64,000 nt of DNA from Micrasema longulum (taxonomy: Eukaryota > Arthropoda > Insecta > Trichoptera > Brachycentridae). Below are positions 1 through 11,139 of the stretch, piece by piece; position 1 is the first letter of the stretch; every line of letters starts with the position of its first letter. The DNA is taken from positions 62,001 through 126,000 of the forward strand of contig JAGVSM010001133.1 of NCBI GenBank assembly GCA_022494885.1, in the 5' to 3' direction. The position numbers were made by a program, and so were the translations under genes. Below the pieces are notes generated by a model, which had not been told where the DNA came from, searched no databases, and saw only the letters and a list, made by a program, of their open reading frames with translations.

Positions 1-1206
1 TATTGAGAAAAACATTCTGTAACAGAGATAAAGAAGATTTTGGGGAAGAAAATAGTATCCAATTTAGGGTTCCGCAAGGAAGTGTCATGGGACCAGTTCT
101 TTTCCTTGGATATATTAACTCGTTGTGTGATCTGAGTAACGGTTGAAAAACTTTATCATTTGCCAACGTCACGGTTTTGTTGTTTGAAGCTTGGGATTAG
201 AACTCTGTATTCAAAAAAGCAAATTGTGGGTGAGAGTGGTTAAAGGCTGACTAGAAAAGAATCTACTTAACCTGATTGTGGGTAAAACCAAATATATCAC
301 GACCAGTATAGGTAGCAGGTCATCACCCGAATCTCATTTTAATCTGGAAATAAAATCTGATTGTTTGTGCCAGCCTTTAAAACCAGTTGATTGCATTAAA
401 TATTGGGGAATATTTACTTGCCGAAATCTACGATTGGAGGTACAGTTCCAAATTGCTGGTTTCCAGATTAAAAAAATTGTGTCTGCGGCTTGTATTCTGC
501 TCATTTGGGAACATCTTGGATATTGGCACTCTCAGAACTGTGTATTTTGCTCTTTTCCAGTCAGTAACCTATGGTATAGTGGGCTGGGGAGGTTACACAG
601 CATCTATCGTGAACCCTGTAATGTACAAAAATTAAAACTTAGAGTGATTCTTCGATGTCCCCCAACTTTCAACTTTCCCGACTGAGACATTGTTTCAGTA
701 CATAAAGGTACTGAACATTAGACATTTTTTTTAGAATAGTCATTGGCACATTTTTGGGTTTGCGGTTACAAAAGGAGATCCCAGCAGGATGCTCAAACAA
801 GGTTTCCAATAATGTTAATTATTTAATACCAAAAACACGTAAGACTTCCGCTCAGAGAAATTTCTTAGTGTGGGTCAAGAGAGTTTAATGTCTTATGGAT
901 GTTCTCCAAAACGAAAGCCATTTTCAGAGGGGTGTACAAGTTTGGGTTTTGACTAAGGGAAGAGACCATTGCAGAAGACTGCTGCGAGACATTGCATAGA
1001 TTTATATATAGTACTATAAGGGGTGTTTTCCAGATGTTTATTAAATACATGTTTTTGTTATATTTTTTATTTCTTGTATTCTTTAATAATATGCATGCTT
1101 CCACTTTCTTTTATGTTGTATCCCAACTCAACATAGGGTTTTTGGCCTCATAGAAAGGGGGATACGTTATCAATATGTATTTTTATATTTATAAATAATA
1201 AATAAA
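1..1206 (+). pseudogene. Non-LTR (LINE) reverse transcriptase relic, 5' part outside window
   Basis: The frame at 69-98 reads VPQGSVMGPV, the motif B region of a LINE reverse transcriptase. It is followed by INSLCDL and by FANVTVLLF near 160-190, which stands where the catalytic FADDT box should be, so the metal-binding aspartates are lost. Further on, in changing frames, come the usual C-terminal landmarks (SVTYGIVGWGG near 555-595, a basic helix near 890-1000). Several stops and frameshifts make it dead. An A-rich AAATAAATAAAA-like tail near 1190-1210 is the likely 3' end. Confidence 0.75.
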
Positions 1207-1239
1207 TAAAAACAGCCTATGACAGATCACAAGCCTTGT

Positions 1240-1267
1240 AAATAATAATAATAATAATAATAATAAT
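1240..1267. repeat. (AAT)n microsatellite
   Basis: About nine uninterrupted AAT units lie directly beside the target duplication of the next MITE. The array follows the A-rich end of the LINE relic and probably grew from its tail. Confidence 0.9.
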
Positions 1268-1270
1268 GTT

Positions 1271-1427
1271 ATTTTTTGGTATGTGTATTTTTGTACATAC
1301 ACAAATCTGGATTTCTCCCGAGGGGGGAGTAGGTATATATTAAAAAAAATATATATATATATATACCTACTCCCCTTCGGGAGAAATCCAGATTTGTGTA
1401 TGTACAAAAATACACATACCAAAAAAT
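1271..1427. mobile_element. Palindromic MITE, 157 bp, with 6-bp target duplication
   Basis: The two ends are near-perfect inverted repeats of about 70 bp. The left arm starts ATTTTTTGGTATGTG and the right arm ends with its complement. The centre is an AT dinucleotide run. The hexamer AATGTT flanks both sides (1265-1270 and 1428-1433), as expected for a target-site duplication. It has no coding capacity. The superfamily is uncertain. Confidence 0.8.
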
Positions 1428-1433
1428 AATGTT

Positions 1434-2040
1434 GTGTAATAAGATCTGGTCAAAATATAAGTATAAATAAATTGCAGAATCATCTGCAGGCGATTACTAG
1501 TACTTAATTTAACTCGGAAGAGTCTTAAATACATAAAATAAAGTAATATGCTAATTAAAAATACTTAATTTCAATATCAATACATAGATGGTGCTCCAAC
1601 ACGCTAGTGAATGGTTTCTCATTTAATAAGATATATACAAGAATCAAAATGGTACCTGTGTCGATATTCGCTAATAAGCGGAATGGGGAATGTTGTAAAA
1701 CGTAAAGTGGCCACTCAACCCAGCCAATGACAGGTCATAAGCCCTGTAAACGCTCGAATATCGATAATCCTGAATTTGAAAAAAATTCTACCTCATCTCT
1801 GTAGGAATATTGATAAAAAAATAATTAATAATAATGGTTTATGAATAAAATTTACAATGATTTTATCTACTACATACACACTTAGGTAATAGATTTTTCT
1901 GGATTATGTCTAGTCTGCCGAACTAGGTACAACCTGTTTTAGGGCAGACATTTTTATGCAAAAATAAACAATAACATGACCACCTACTAGTTAATTAATT
2001 ATAAAGTTATACAATAGATATACCATTTATTATTTTAGAA
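1434..2040. other. AT-rich spacer with a family F fragment
   Basis: No gene is visible. At about 1690-1762 there is a minus-oriented fragment of dispersed family F, with recognisable words GTAAAGTGGCCACT and GACAGGTCATAAGCCCTGTA. The rest shows nothing I recognise. Confidence 0.6.
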
Positions 2041-2500
2041 TGTTTTTTATAAGTTTTCCGATTTTTCTCTACCTAAATCTAGTAACCTTTTTATTACAAA
2101 TTTATTTAATTGAGTTCGGGTCATGGTTTTGTAATGTTCGGGTAACATATTGAATATTTTTGGGCCCAGAGACCTGAAATTTCTTTGCCCGAATCCAGAG
2201 TTTATGGTAGACCCCATGACCCATCCTTTAGTTTGATTTCTGGTAGTGTGGGAGTGTTCTTTTTGAGATTTGATAGAATAATTTGCTTTCACAAACATAA
2301 TTATTCTAGATATATAAAATTGCCTTATATCTAATATATCGAATTCCTTGAACAACTTGCCGGGGTACCTGAAGGGCTTTTTAAAATTATTTTAATAATA
2401 GATTTTTGAGCAGATTCGAGAGGTTTAAATATTGATTTGTTAGTGCGTCCCCATCCTATAACGCCCAGAGGTTCATAATATCGACTCAAAAATGTTTTCC
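2041..2500 (-). pseudogene. LINE reverse-transcriptase C-terminal relic
   Basis: On the minus strand, reading from about 2500 down, the frames give PLGVIGWGRTNKSIF, then ESAQKSIIKIILKSP. A 102-residue open stretch follows (2355-2047) containing ILDIRQFYISRIIMF and FGQRNFRSLGPKIFNMLP. This order (GWGG-like motif, KxIIKIIL, DIRQ, FGxR...P..N.LP) is the usual region downstream of the polymerase domain in many insect LINEs. The catalytic domain is missing, so this is a 5'-truncated copy. Confidence 0.75.
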
Positions 2501-2619
2501 CTCACTGCTACAACAAATTTAGGTGATAATAATTTATCCCAGGGGAATAAATTCAGCCTGCCTTAAAACATTTAGACTTATTCGAAACATAGTTCAACAG
2601 AGATGAAGAACATTTAAGA

Positions 2620-3135
2620 GAAGGTAATACAGAAGTCTAGGCATCTACAGGGCTTATGACCTGTCCTGTTTAAGTGGACACTGAGTAACATTCATCACTC
2701 TGCCCATATTTGAACATCTATATTCCTTCAATTCTTTCATATGTTGATGTTTGTGAAGTTAAAGAGCTGAAACCTTTATTTTTGCGGGTGAGATTCATCT
2801 AATTGAATTATTTCACCTACATACTAGACAACGCCTGAAAATGTTATTTTATCAATTTCTATACTTCTTCAGGTGGATTTATCAACAATATTTTGAGTTT
2901 TTCAAAATTTTTTTAGACAAGGTCTGGCCATTGACAGGTCAACTTAAACCAGCCATTGACAGGTCATAAGCTCTGCTTATGACTGAAGATGCCTAGACTT
3001 ATATTACCTTCTCTTAAATGTTCTTCATCTCTGTTATAATATGTTAATATAAACAGCTCCCCAGGGAGTTGAATCCAGTCCTTGTCTACAAAAATTTGGA
3101 CAAAATCAAAATATTGTTGACAAAACATAGTTGAC
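2620..3135. repeat. Dispersed repeat family F, head-to-head copy
   Basis: A plus-oriented unit (about 2620-2930) is joined to a minus-oriented unit (about 2935-3135). Shared words include GTCTAGGCATCTACAGGG, GGCTTATGACCTGTC and TTTATCAACAATATTTTGAG. The same family recurs near 10230, 11140, 36780, 40813 and 56045. No protein is encoded. Confidence 0.75.
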
Positions 3136-4500
3136 AAAGTGTTTTATTCATACCATCAGAAAGGAATTTCATTCGCCTTCTCGCTTTCTGGAATATTTTA
3201 ATATTGATTTTTATTATTAATGTTTTGTGTTCGGGACTAATAGTGTTAATGTGTGGCTAAGTAAGACGTGGAGAAACCACTAGCAGAATACAAAGAGAAT
3301 TCGCCTCTGAAATAGCTCCCCCATCCTTAGGAGATGAATCAAAGTAGCTTTTATGTACAGTATATACTCTACGGGGTCCTTCAACGGCTGAGTTAATTTG
3401 ATTGAAAGGATTAGTGATTCCAATAACACAACATAAAAGACTGTAATTGAACATTATTTGACCATAATATCATAAATTGATTTTCTGCGTCCGAGCAGAT
3501 GAAAAATTAAGTTCTGTGATTGAAATAGAATCAGGGGCTTTATGCTAGAAAAACGCGACGTTTGGCCTTCCACTCGACAGTGATCAACTCGATTGCTTTG
3601 TCGAATTGGTATTCTTGAAAAACCTTCAACAATTTAACTAAAAAGCGAACGAAAAAGGGGTAACGGTTCACTCAAATTTTATCTTCTAGTTCTTCCCAAA
3701 AGTCTCGAGAATATGTTGGATTCAATCTCGTTTTTGTCCATTTACATTTTTTTAAATGTTATTCGTTTTGGGGAATTTCGAAAAGAAGATGAGTAATCGA
3801 GAAGTTCAGTGCTGCGGGAAATTAGATCCAAAAATTTTTTTCTTACGCGCAGTAAAAATTAGAGCATTAAATTTTACGGAAAAGTTTCTTGAAAATGTCC
3901 GAAAAAAATATTTTAATAAAAACGAACTACTTTTGAACGATCTCACTAGTTCACATGAATCAGACGCTCAGCCAATGTACGGGCTGGGCGTGAAATATAG
4001 TTCCTCTCCAACCGTAACTTATAATCTTATAATAAATTTAAAAATAAGTTAATATTTGTTAGAAAACAATGAGTTAATGTTTATAAGTCGTTAGTGTGTA
4101 GTAGTGTAGTCATGTTTTTCAAACAGTGGAAAAAAGAAGACTATTTATTTAATAGCATTGTTTTATACTTTATTCTTAACAAAATATGTGACAAATAGTG
4201 AACAATGGAAACTTTCAAAAAATAGTGCGCCTGTAACCTTTAAATCCTAAAATTTTATGTGAATCATTAAAACCGTTTAAAAATGCATCAGCTTTTGACG
4301 CGAAAGTACCTAAATTTTGCTATTTGGAACACTGCACCCATAATTAATAAATTACAACAGTGCTACTAAAAATGAACTGACATTTATTGATTAATACATA
4401 ATATTTCAAATATCTGCCTTCTAATAACATACAAAATGATAAATCAAACCGCTCATATACGCGTTTGTGTAATATTCATGTAAAAAAGTGAATTGAACAG
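3136..4500. other. Unassigned AT-rich DNA
   Basis: Nothing recognisable. A 98-residue open frame at 3756-4052 (+) has a fairly balanced composition. It has no known motif, no splice-site support and no flanking signal, so it is not called as a gene. Confidence 0.5.
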
Positions 4501-4814
4501 GAATGTTACGTCTCATAAAATGAAATAATACGGACCAAAATGGACACCAATAGGCATAATTCCCCAGTCAACACACTTGCGTTTCCAGAAATTCTCCAGC
4601 AGCCAGTGGACTACATGGTGACGGTATCTACTTACTGTCTACAAAAGATTCTCTTCGGACATCTATCTCCCTTTGTGTTAACCATGGAGTTGATACAGTG
4701 TTTGATTATTTTTTTTTTATTGCTTACTTCTTGGCATGAACACTTGACCAATTTACTACTATGCTCTATTTTTTATAAATTTATTGAAATCATTTTAACT
4801 TTGCTGGAATTCAA

Positions 4815-5180
4815 CTCGTCTATGCGCTTTGTAGCTGCACGATGATTGGTTATCTAGCTTTCATATATCAACTTTAAAATACCTAAATTTTGTAAATGGG
4901 GTCTGGTAGCTGCAAGACGTATTGTAATCTTACTCCTTTTTATTATTCATATTATTTTATTTTTTTAAATATCATCAATACACTAAATTTATTTGTCAAT
5001 TTTTAAAATGTGTAAATGGGGGCTAAATTTCGAACTGTTTATGCGCTCTGTAGCTGCAAGACGTCCTGTAATCTATCTCCTATCTGTTATAATTTTTTAT
5101 TGATCTTAATTGAAAACGAGGAACTAGAATCCCAACCGTCCATGCGCTCTGTAGCTGCAAGACGTACTGGGATATTTATT
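4815..5180 (+). repeat. Degenerate tandem repeat, four copies
   Basis: The word TATGCGCTCTGTAGCTGCAA with a following GACGTNCTGTAATCT recurs at about 4820, 4905, 5041 and 5141. The flanks (TGTAAATGGGGKC upstream; TTATTATT-rich or GAAAACGAGGAA-like sequence downstream) are also partly shared. Spacing is irregular (85-135 bp), so the array is old or was built by uneven duplication. No product is likely. Confidence 0.65.
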
Positions 5181-5239
5181 AATTGTACGGCGCCCTTGAG
5201 GTGATTTTCACAAAGATTGCGCTTTATAAATTATCCAAC

Positions 5240-5375
5240 TATATACTATATATATCATCAAATACATCCATTATATCATTAACAAAAATGATGAACAGTA
5301 TTGGGCTTAGATGGGAACCCTGAGGAACACCACTAGTAGCACAGAAAGATTGGGATAAAGTGTTACAAATTTTTA
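5240..5375 (-). pseudogene. LINE reverse-transcriptase motif B fragment
   Basis: The minus strand reads SGVPQGSHLSPILF followed by IIFVNDIMDVF, the conserved block just upstream of the catalytic YADD box. Only about 45 residues remain, with no upstream palm or downstream catalytic segment. It is a short isolated relic. Confidence 0.75.
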
Positions 5376-5956
5376 GCGTTAGTTAAAAATATGTAAAATG
5401 AGATGTTAAAAATACTTTTAAAAAGATCACTTAACATATATTACCGGCGCAACGACGTTATTCTAATTTATTAGGACTTGTGATGCGAAAATTGAGTCAT
5501 GTCAAAAGTGAACGATTATTAACTAAAATCGAATAATATAAGAACTGTTTAATGATTCCATTAGCGATTACACATGAATTGGCTTTCTCTTTCAAATTAA
5601 AATTTGATTTGCGATTTCAGATTTATTCCACTCAATTTCACAACCAAATTAAATTACATTCTACTCATTAAAGTTCATGTAAAGTCATCGACTTTATCGA
5701 TAAGATATTTTAAGGAATATGGGATTAATTTGATTGAAAATACCTGCCCACTCAATGTCTTTCAATTAACACGTCAGCAGTTTCGCTATGAGCATTTTGC
5801 TCGCGGTTATTTTAAATTACTGTTTTTCTGCAGCACATTCATTTTGTTCATAAACGCCATTAAAACGTATTTGTTTATAAATTACCTTAAATCAACACTA
5901 TTACTCAATGTGAAAAAGGAAAAAAGAGGAAAGAGAAAAAAGGAAAGGAGGAGAGA
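5376..5956. other. Unassigned AT-rich DNA
   Basis: There is a 118-residue open frame at 5604-5960 (+). Its end runs through a purine-rich strand that is the complement of the next LINE's 3' untranslated part, so I regard it as chance. Nothing else is recognised. Confidence 0.5.
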
Positions 5957-7690
5957 TTAAGGAAGAGAAAGGAGATGTTTCTTCAGACGTGATTTAAACA
6001 GAGATAATGTAGTAACATCTTTGATGGTGGATGGGAGATGATTCCACAGTCGAACCGCATGGACACTATATGAGTTAGAGAAGAAAGAGAAATTGTGGAT
6101 GGGTATTAAGAGAGTGCCTTGAGAACGAAAAGGTAAACCATGAACTGATAAGCGTTGAAATTTTTCACGCAGGTATATAGGAGCCTTAGGACTATGAAGT
6201 ACATTGAATATAAGTGAGAGGGAGTGATTGTTTCTCCGCTGTCTAATTTTGAGCCATTTCAGTTGCCTACGAAAATCAGAAATGTGGTCATATTTCCTAA
6301 GCCAAAATGTACCTTATGCATGTATTCTGAAGTCGTTCAAGTTTATTGAGTTTCTCACAGCTTAAATCAGTCATGGAAACATCAGCGTAATCTAGAATGG
6401 GTAGTAGTAATGCTTGTACAAGGGTGAATTTAGTATTAATTGGTAAGAATTTTTGCAACCTTCTAAGTGAGTGTAGACTGAAAAATATTTTGCGGCTTAA
6501 TTCATTAGTATGAGCTCGCCAGCAGAGATGTTCATCCATTTGTACTCCTAGATTTTTTACGGATTTCCTGTATTGAATATTGGTACCATTGACAATAAGA
6601 GGATTAAGTGAAGGTATGTCTAGCTTACTAAGAAATCTTTGACTACCCGCAAACATAATTTGTGTTTTAGATGGGTTTATTAGTAAACCATACTCTTTTG
6701 TCCATGTTGACAAGCAATTTAGTGTATTAGACATCGATTCTATTGCTTCACTGGTGTTTTTAGGTCTGCAATGAAAATATAATTGTAAATCATCTGCATA
6801 GAGATGATATGAACAATTGAGACAATCTGCAATCGGATTAATAAACAGGGAAAATAGTAATGGTGATAAAACTCCACCTTGAGGTACTCCAGCGGCAATA
6901 TCAACCCATTCCGATTGATGATCTGGTGTTTTGATGCGCTGTTGTCTAGCTCGTAAATACGATCCGAACCATTTTATAACTGATTGTTTCATATTTAGTG
7001 TTTAAAGCCTATCTAACAAAAGATCGAAATCCACAGAGTTGAAAGCGCTGCTGAAGTCGAGTAATGTTATCAAGGTTAGCATTTTGTTATTCACTGCGTA
7101 TCTTATGTCATCTGTAACCTTGCTTAAAGCGGTAGTTGTACTATGGCCCACACGAAAACCTGATTGATTGGGATCAAGAAGATTATTTGACAACAGATAA
7201 TTATTTAACTGATTATATACAACTCGCTCAATGACTTTGGAAAAAATTGGAAGAATAGATATAGGTCTGTAATCTTTGACAGAAACTGGTAAAGAAATTT
7301 TGGGAAGTAGTATAATGAATACTTTCATCCAAGCTTCAGGAAAATCTCCAGTATTTAAAGAAAAGTTAATAATGTGAGTAATAACCGGTAAGATAATAGG
7401 AAAAATAAAGTGTATCAATCTCATACTCAGCTGATCACTGCCCATATATTTGGTTTTTATAGAAAGTAAAATACGTTGAATATCAGTTTCTTGAACGGAA
7501 GAAAATAAAAACGGCGGATAATTGTAAGAAGGTGCCGTACTTAAACATCGGAGAGTGTTGGATTTAGTGCTGACATCCAGTATTAGTGGAGGTGTAGCAA
7601 AGTGAGTTTTAAGATCGTCTAGTTTGACAGTTGAAGATACTGTTATCTTAGGTTTGCCGGCGCCTGGAGATTTAAAAACGACCAAGATTT
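5957..7690 (-). pseudogene. Nearly intact LINE reverse transcriptase (CR1/Jockey-like)
   Basis: This is the best-preserved enzyme in the window. Reading down from 7685: a linker, DYRPISILPIFSKVIERVVY (fingers), QSGFRVGHSTTTAL, then LLDFSSAF with the first catalytic Asp. After one in-frame stop at 7002-7004 the same frame resumes (6992-6297) with GVPQGGVLSPLLFSLFINP, the intact catalytic box YADDLQLY, KNLGVQMDE and SLRRLQKFLP. A frameshift near 6310 leads into KYDHISDFRRQLKWLKIRQR and SVHAVRLWNHLPSTIK, ending at 5957. One nonsense codon and one frameshift break the 3' part. The endonuclease domain is absent, so the copy is 5'-truncated. It would act in target-primed reverse transcription. Clade assignment is a guess from motif style. 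Confidence 0.85.
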
Positions 7691-7699
7691 ACTAGTGAG

Positions 7700-7935
7700 T
7701 TTTGATTTAAGTTTGTGAGGATATATTTCCTTCTGGCATTTCTGCACAATTGGTTGCAACGATTTTGCAGGACCTTGAATGCTTCCCATTTTTGAGGTGA
7801 AGCATTTGAAATATATCAGCAACGTCAGCATAGTTATTGCCGAGCACATAAAGTCGATTCAGAATAGCATTATACGAGTATATCGTTCGCGAGTTGTTGC
7901 AACTAAACGGAGGTACTTGACCAGTCATTCGCCCA
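7700..7935 (-). pseudogene. C-terminal relic of another LINE
   Basis: The minus strand reads AILNRLYVLGNNYADVADIF, a motif repeated at 43436 (+), 16542-16784 (-) and 16998-17333 (-), where it closes LINE polymerase proteins. It lies just upstream of the larger LINE and in another frame, so the two elements are probably abutting insertions. Confidence 0.5.
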
Positions 7936-7960
7936 GGTACCTTGAAGTTAATAAACGCTT

Positions 7961-8548
7961 ATAGATTTGGGCAGTCCCAAAATAATAATTGATAAACAAA
8001 AACTATTATTGATAAACAACCAAACTTATTGTCAATTACATAAATGTTTCTTCCTGATACCACGTGAGCGTGCCGTGGGTAGCGAATAAATGAATAAAAA
8101 AATATAACCCGATTGATTCAAATTTGAAATTCGAATTCCGTCTAGTGCGTAGGAATTAAAACCTCAGTGGGTACGAATGCCTCTTGCGCCGTTCTGTAAC
8201 TGAAGTATTGATGTATTCCGCCCACGCCGAAAAATACGTCAAGTTTTCCCCCTGTCTGTTCCTCGTACCCCCACCCCCTAAGCGCCCCGACATTTACGCC
8301 CACCCGCTTTTTACGCCGTTCCCTATTTACGCCTCTTCATTTCGAGGCGCCTTCGGTTTACGCTTTCTGCCTTTCCCGCCTTTCTCATAACGCCTTTCCG
8401 ATTCAACTAATTAGAGGAATTATTTTTGAAAAATCTCGTTTATTAAATTAATTAAGTACTCGTGTTTTTTTAATTTGTGAAATGTTACATTTTTCGTACA
8501 TATTTTTTTTGTTGCCTTTTGATGCGTAAAAGTTTAAAAATGTATGTA
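7961..8548. other. Spacer with a C-rich, TTTACGCC-repeating patch
   Basis: Most of it is AT-rich. From about 8230 to 8400 the strand turns C-rich with repeated short words (TTTACGCC, TTTACGCCG, TTACGCCCAC, ATAACGCCTT). The 68-residue open frame there (8184-8390) is a by-product of that composition. No function is assigned. Confidence 0.5.
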
Positions 8549-9224
8549 CGAGAGTCAGTCAAAAACTAATGACACCTATTTTCTTTCCCTTTTTATATTT
8601 AAATGTAATTACATAGGTTGAAAACCACACTATTAACGATTAATTTGTCACTTTTCAATATAATCTCCGCCCATTTCCACAGTGTTAGTTCATCTAAACA
8701 ACAAGGGGATGTAGTAAAAAGTTGTCAAACAGTCATCATCACACTGCCTTTACTGAGGAAGAGAATTAGACACAATTCATTTGTAGTTGTTCAGCGATCA
8801 CCTCAAATGATGTCATCGACTCGCTGAATTTTGCGTGGAGCCACTGCAGTTAACGGCCTGCCGCTTAGCTTTTCATCAGCCAACAGTGTTTTCCCTTCAG
8901 CTTAGTAACGGCGACGAACCCATCGTTTAACAGTCATGACATCCACTGTTACATCACCGTACACATTTTTCAGTCATTCTTGAATTCGAATGGGCGTTTT
9001 ACCTTCTGCATTCAAGAATTCAATCACAGAACGCTGTCTAATGCGAACATCGATGTCGGCCATTTTGCAAGTGACTGCAGAGCTGCCACCTGTTGGCACA
9101 GAAAATTACAACTGCAGTATATTGTAGAAGAAGGTTTGGGGAATAGTGCGAAATTCAATTTTTTTACTTAACTAACTTTGTTTCAGTAGAAAAAATAGGA
9201 GGCATTAGTTTTCGACTGGTCCCG
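8549..9224 (-). mobile_element. Internally deleted mariner element
   Basis: Terminal inverted repeats of about 30 bp start CGAGAGTCAGTCAAAAAC (left) and CGGGACCAGTCGAAAAC (complement of the right end), each beside a TA dinucleotide (8547-8548 and 9225-9226). On the minus strand a start at 9063 opens MADIDVRIRQRSVIEF, then NAEGKTPIRIQE, VYGDVTVDVMTVKRW and a degraded segment. This is the N-terminal helix-turn-helix DNA-binding part of a mariner transposase (the SETMAR-type family). Stops occur, and the DD34D catalytic domain is missing. It is a non-autonomous relic. Confidence 0.85.
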
Positions 9225-9439
9225 TATATTGTTTACTCACAAGTAAAAATCCTTGGCACAGAAAATTCTGCAGTTCTACTTTCATAGAAGTTCTGTGCTC
9301 TGGACTCCACTCCATATCGGTGATCGAACTGGTGAACACAGCCAGTATAATTCTCAAGCGCGCGTTATCCATTCGGTATGACTCGGAAATACGTTTCCCG
9401 TACGGGTTGTTCTGGAATCAATGAGGCACTTGTTATAAA

Positions 9440-9565
9440 ATACCACTGTTCAATTTTGTAACGCCACAAAATTGCCCCTGAGTAGCGCCTGCTAACGTCA
9501 CTCAACTTAAATATTATGGTTTTTTTTGTAGTATCTCGGCTACCCCATAAATGCCTTATTAAAGA
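9440..9565 (+). mobile_element. Fragment of the 12632-13606 TIR element family
   Basis: Words CGCCCCTGRGTAGCGCCTGC, TAACGTCA and CGGCTACCCCAT occur here and, reverse-complemented, in the element at 12632-13606 (its 12960-13080 part). No ends are visible, so this is an internal fragment. Confidence 0.6.
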
Positions 9566-9584
9566 ATTTGGTTTGTTTTGGTTA

Positions 9585-9809
9585 TTACTGGGGTGGATTA
9601 AGGTATCTATCTGACACGTCTGCTATTAACGAATCCACTTCTTGAATTTTTAAATATTCCGATCGGATACAAATATGCATGCTAGCATTGTATATTCGAC
9701 ATTTAATCTGTTCTTTGCCAATTTTTTTCAATTTCGTCATTTGCAATGATTTAATTATTTTTTCAGAAGTCCCATAAGTGATTAACGTGTCCAGATAGTT
9801 TTTTTTCAC
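9585..9809 (-). pseudogene. Possible Jockey-type LINE C-terminal relic
   Basis: A 74-residue minus frame contains LITYGTSEKIIKSLQ, then ICIRSEYLKIQEVDSLIADV. This resembles the segment of Jockey-clade proteins after the polymerase domain (an LWGTAS-like motif, then a short N-x-x-I-H-x-D-L-x-I-P-x-V-E-E-E-like block). The match is by eye and loose. Confidence 0.35.
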
Positions 9810-10229
9810 GAAAACGTGCTTTTAATGCCTCTTTACATCAGGTTTAGCAGAGAAACCCTTCATGTCAGCCAAATTGTATGAAAGATTGGCAATAAAAAAA
9901 TAAGATTTTTATAGAAATCCCCTGTCATTGAATAAGGGCATTATGACTAATGATCGAAATGTTAATTCTATAAAAATAGTTACCTTAATATCAGGTATAT
10001 TATTGAAATCCCTAATTTAAAAAAAAGTCTCATTAGGAATAAATAAATCCAGGAACTTACATAAAAAAACTCACGAAAATACATTTTCTGTCATGTTCCG
10101 TGCGCCTGTTACAGGCAATTTATTAAAAAATATTATAATTTAATAAAAAACAATTCATTCTTCACTATAACTAAATATATCGAAATACTGTAGCCGCCTG
10201 TTTCTATACGTACATATATATGCATCAAC

Positions 10230-10965
10230 AATATTGTGAGTTTATCCAAATTTTTGTAGACAAGGACTGGATTCAACTCCCTGGGGAGCTGTTTATATTA
10301 ATATATTACAACAGAAATGAAGAACATTTAAGAAGAGGTAATATGGAAGTCTAGGCATCTACAGGGCTTATGACCTGTCAATGGCTGGTTTAAGTGGCCA
10401 CTTTACACTGTGTAACATTTACCATTCTGCCTATATTTGAACATCTATATTCCTTCAATTCTTTCATCTGTTGATGTTTGTGAAGTTAAAGAGCTGAAAC
10501 CTTTATTTATGCGGGTGAACTTCTCCTTAATGTTCTTCATCTCTGTTGTAATATATTAATATAAACAGCTCCCCAGGGAGTTGAATCCAGTCCTTGTCTA
10601 CAAAAATTTGGACAAACTCAAAATATTGTTGATAAATTACCTGGTTCATGAAGAAGTATACAAATTGAAAAAATAACATTTTCAGGCGTTGCCTAGTATG
10701 TAGGTGAAATAATTCAGTTAGATGAATCTCACCTGCACAAATAAAGGTTTCAGCTCTTTAACTTCACAAACATCAACAGATAAAAAGAATTTAAGGAATA
10801 TAGATGTTCAAATATAGGCAGAATGGTGAATGTTACACAGTGTGTAAAGTGGCCACTTAAACCAGCCATTGACAGGTCATAAGCCCTGTAGAGGCCTAGA
10901 TTTCCATATTACCTTCTCTTATATGTTCTTCATCTCTGTTGTAATATATTAATATATATGCATTA
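10230..10965. repeat. Dispersed repeat family F, palindromic copy
   Basis: A plus unit (about 10232-10512) runs from TTTTGTAGACAAGGACTGG through the GGCTTATGACCTGTCAATGG block to CTGAAACCTTTATTTATG. It is followed by minus-oriented sequence (about 10515-10965) that crosses a unit boundary (ATTGTTGATAAATTAC next to ATGAAGAAGTATACAAATTG). This boundary shows that units were once in tandem. Confidence 0.8.
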
Positions 10966-11139
10966 TAAAAATGTGTATTTGAAGATCTAACTGTGTGGTT
11001 ATTTAATATAATAAAATAAAATAAAAACACAATTTTTCCTTCAGTCTCTCTCCTGTTTAGTTTTTAAGATCAAATCCATCTCACTTCACACTTCCCATCT
11101 AAAAAAGAACAACATGACAAAAAGACTTTTTTTTTACCA

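Noticed and set aside
3756..4052. 98-residue open frame with balanced composition
   Set aside because: No motif, no acceptable splice sites, no upstream signal, and no paralogue in the window. Chance length is common in AT-rich DNA of this size.
4540..4845. Open frame beginning MDTNRHNSPVNTLAFPEILQ, with a TTTCCAG-like acceptor inside and GTATCT after ATGGTGACG
   Set aside because: The exon implied (about 38 bp) is too short to test by eye, and no partner exon in phase was found.
8184..8390. Pro-rich 68-residue frame
   Set aside because: Produced by the C-rich TTTACGCC patch and not coding-like.
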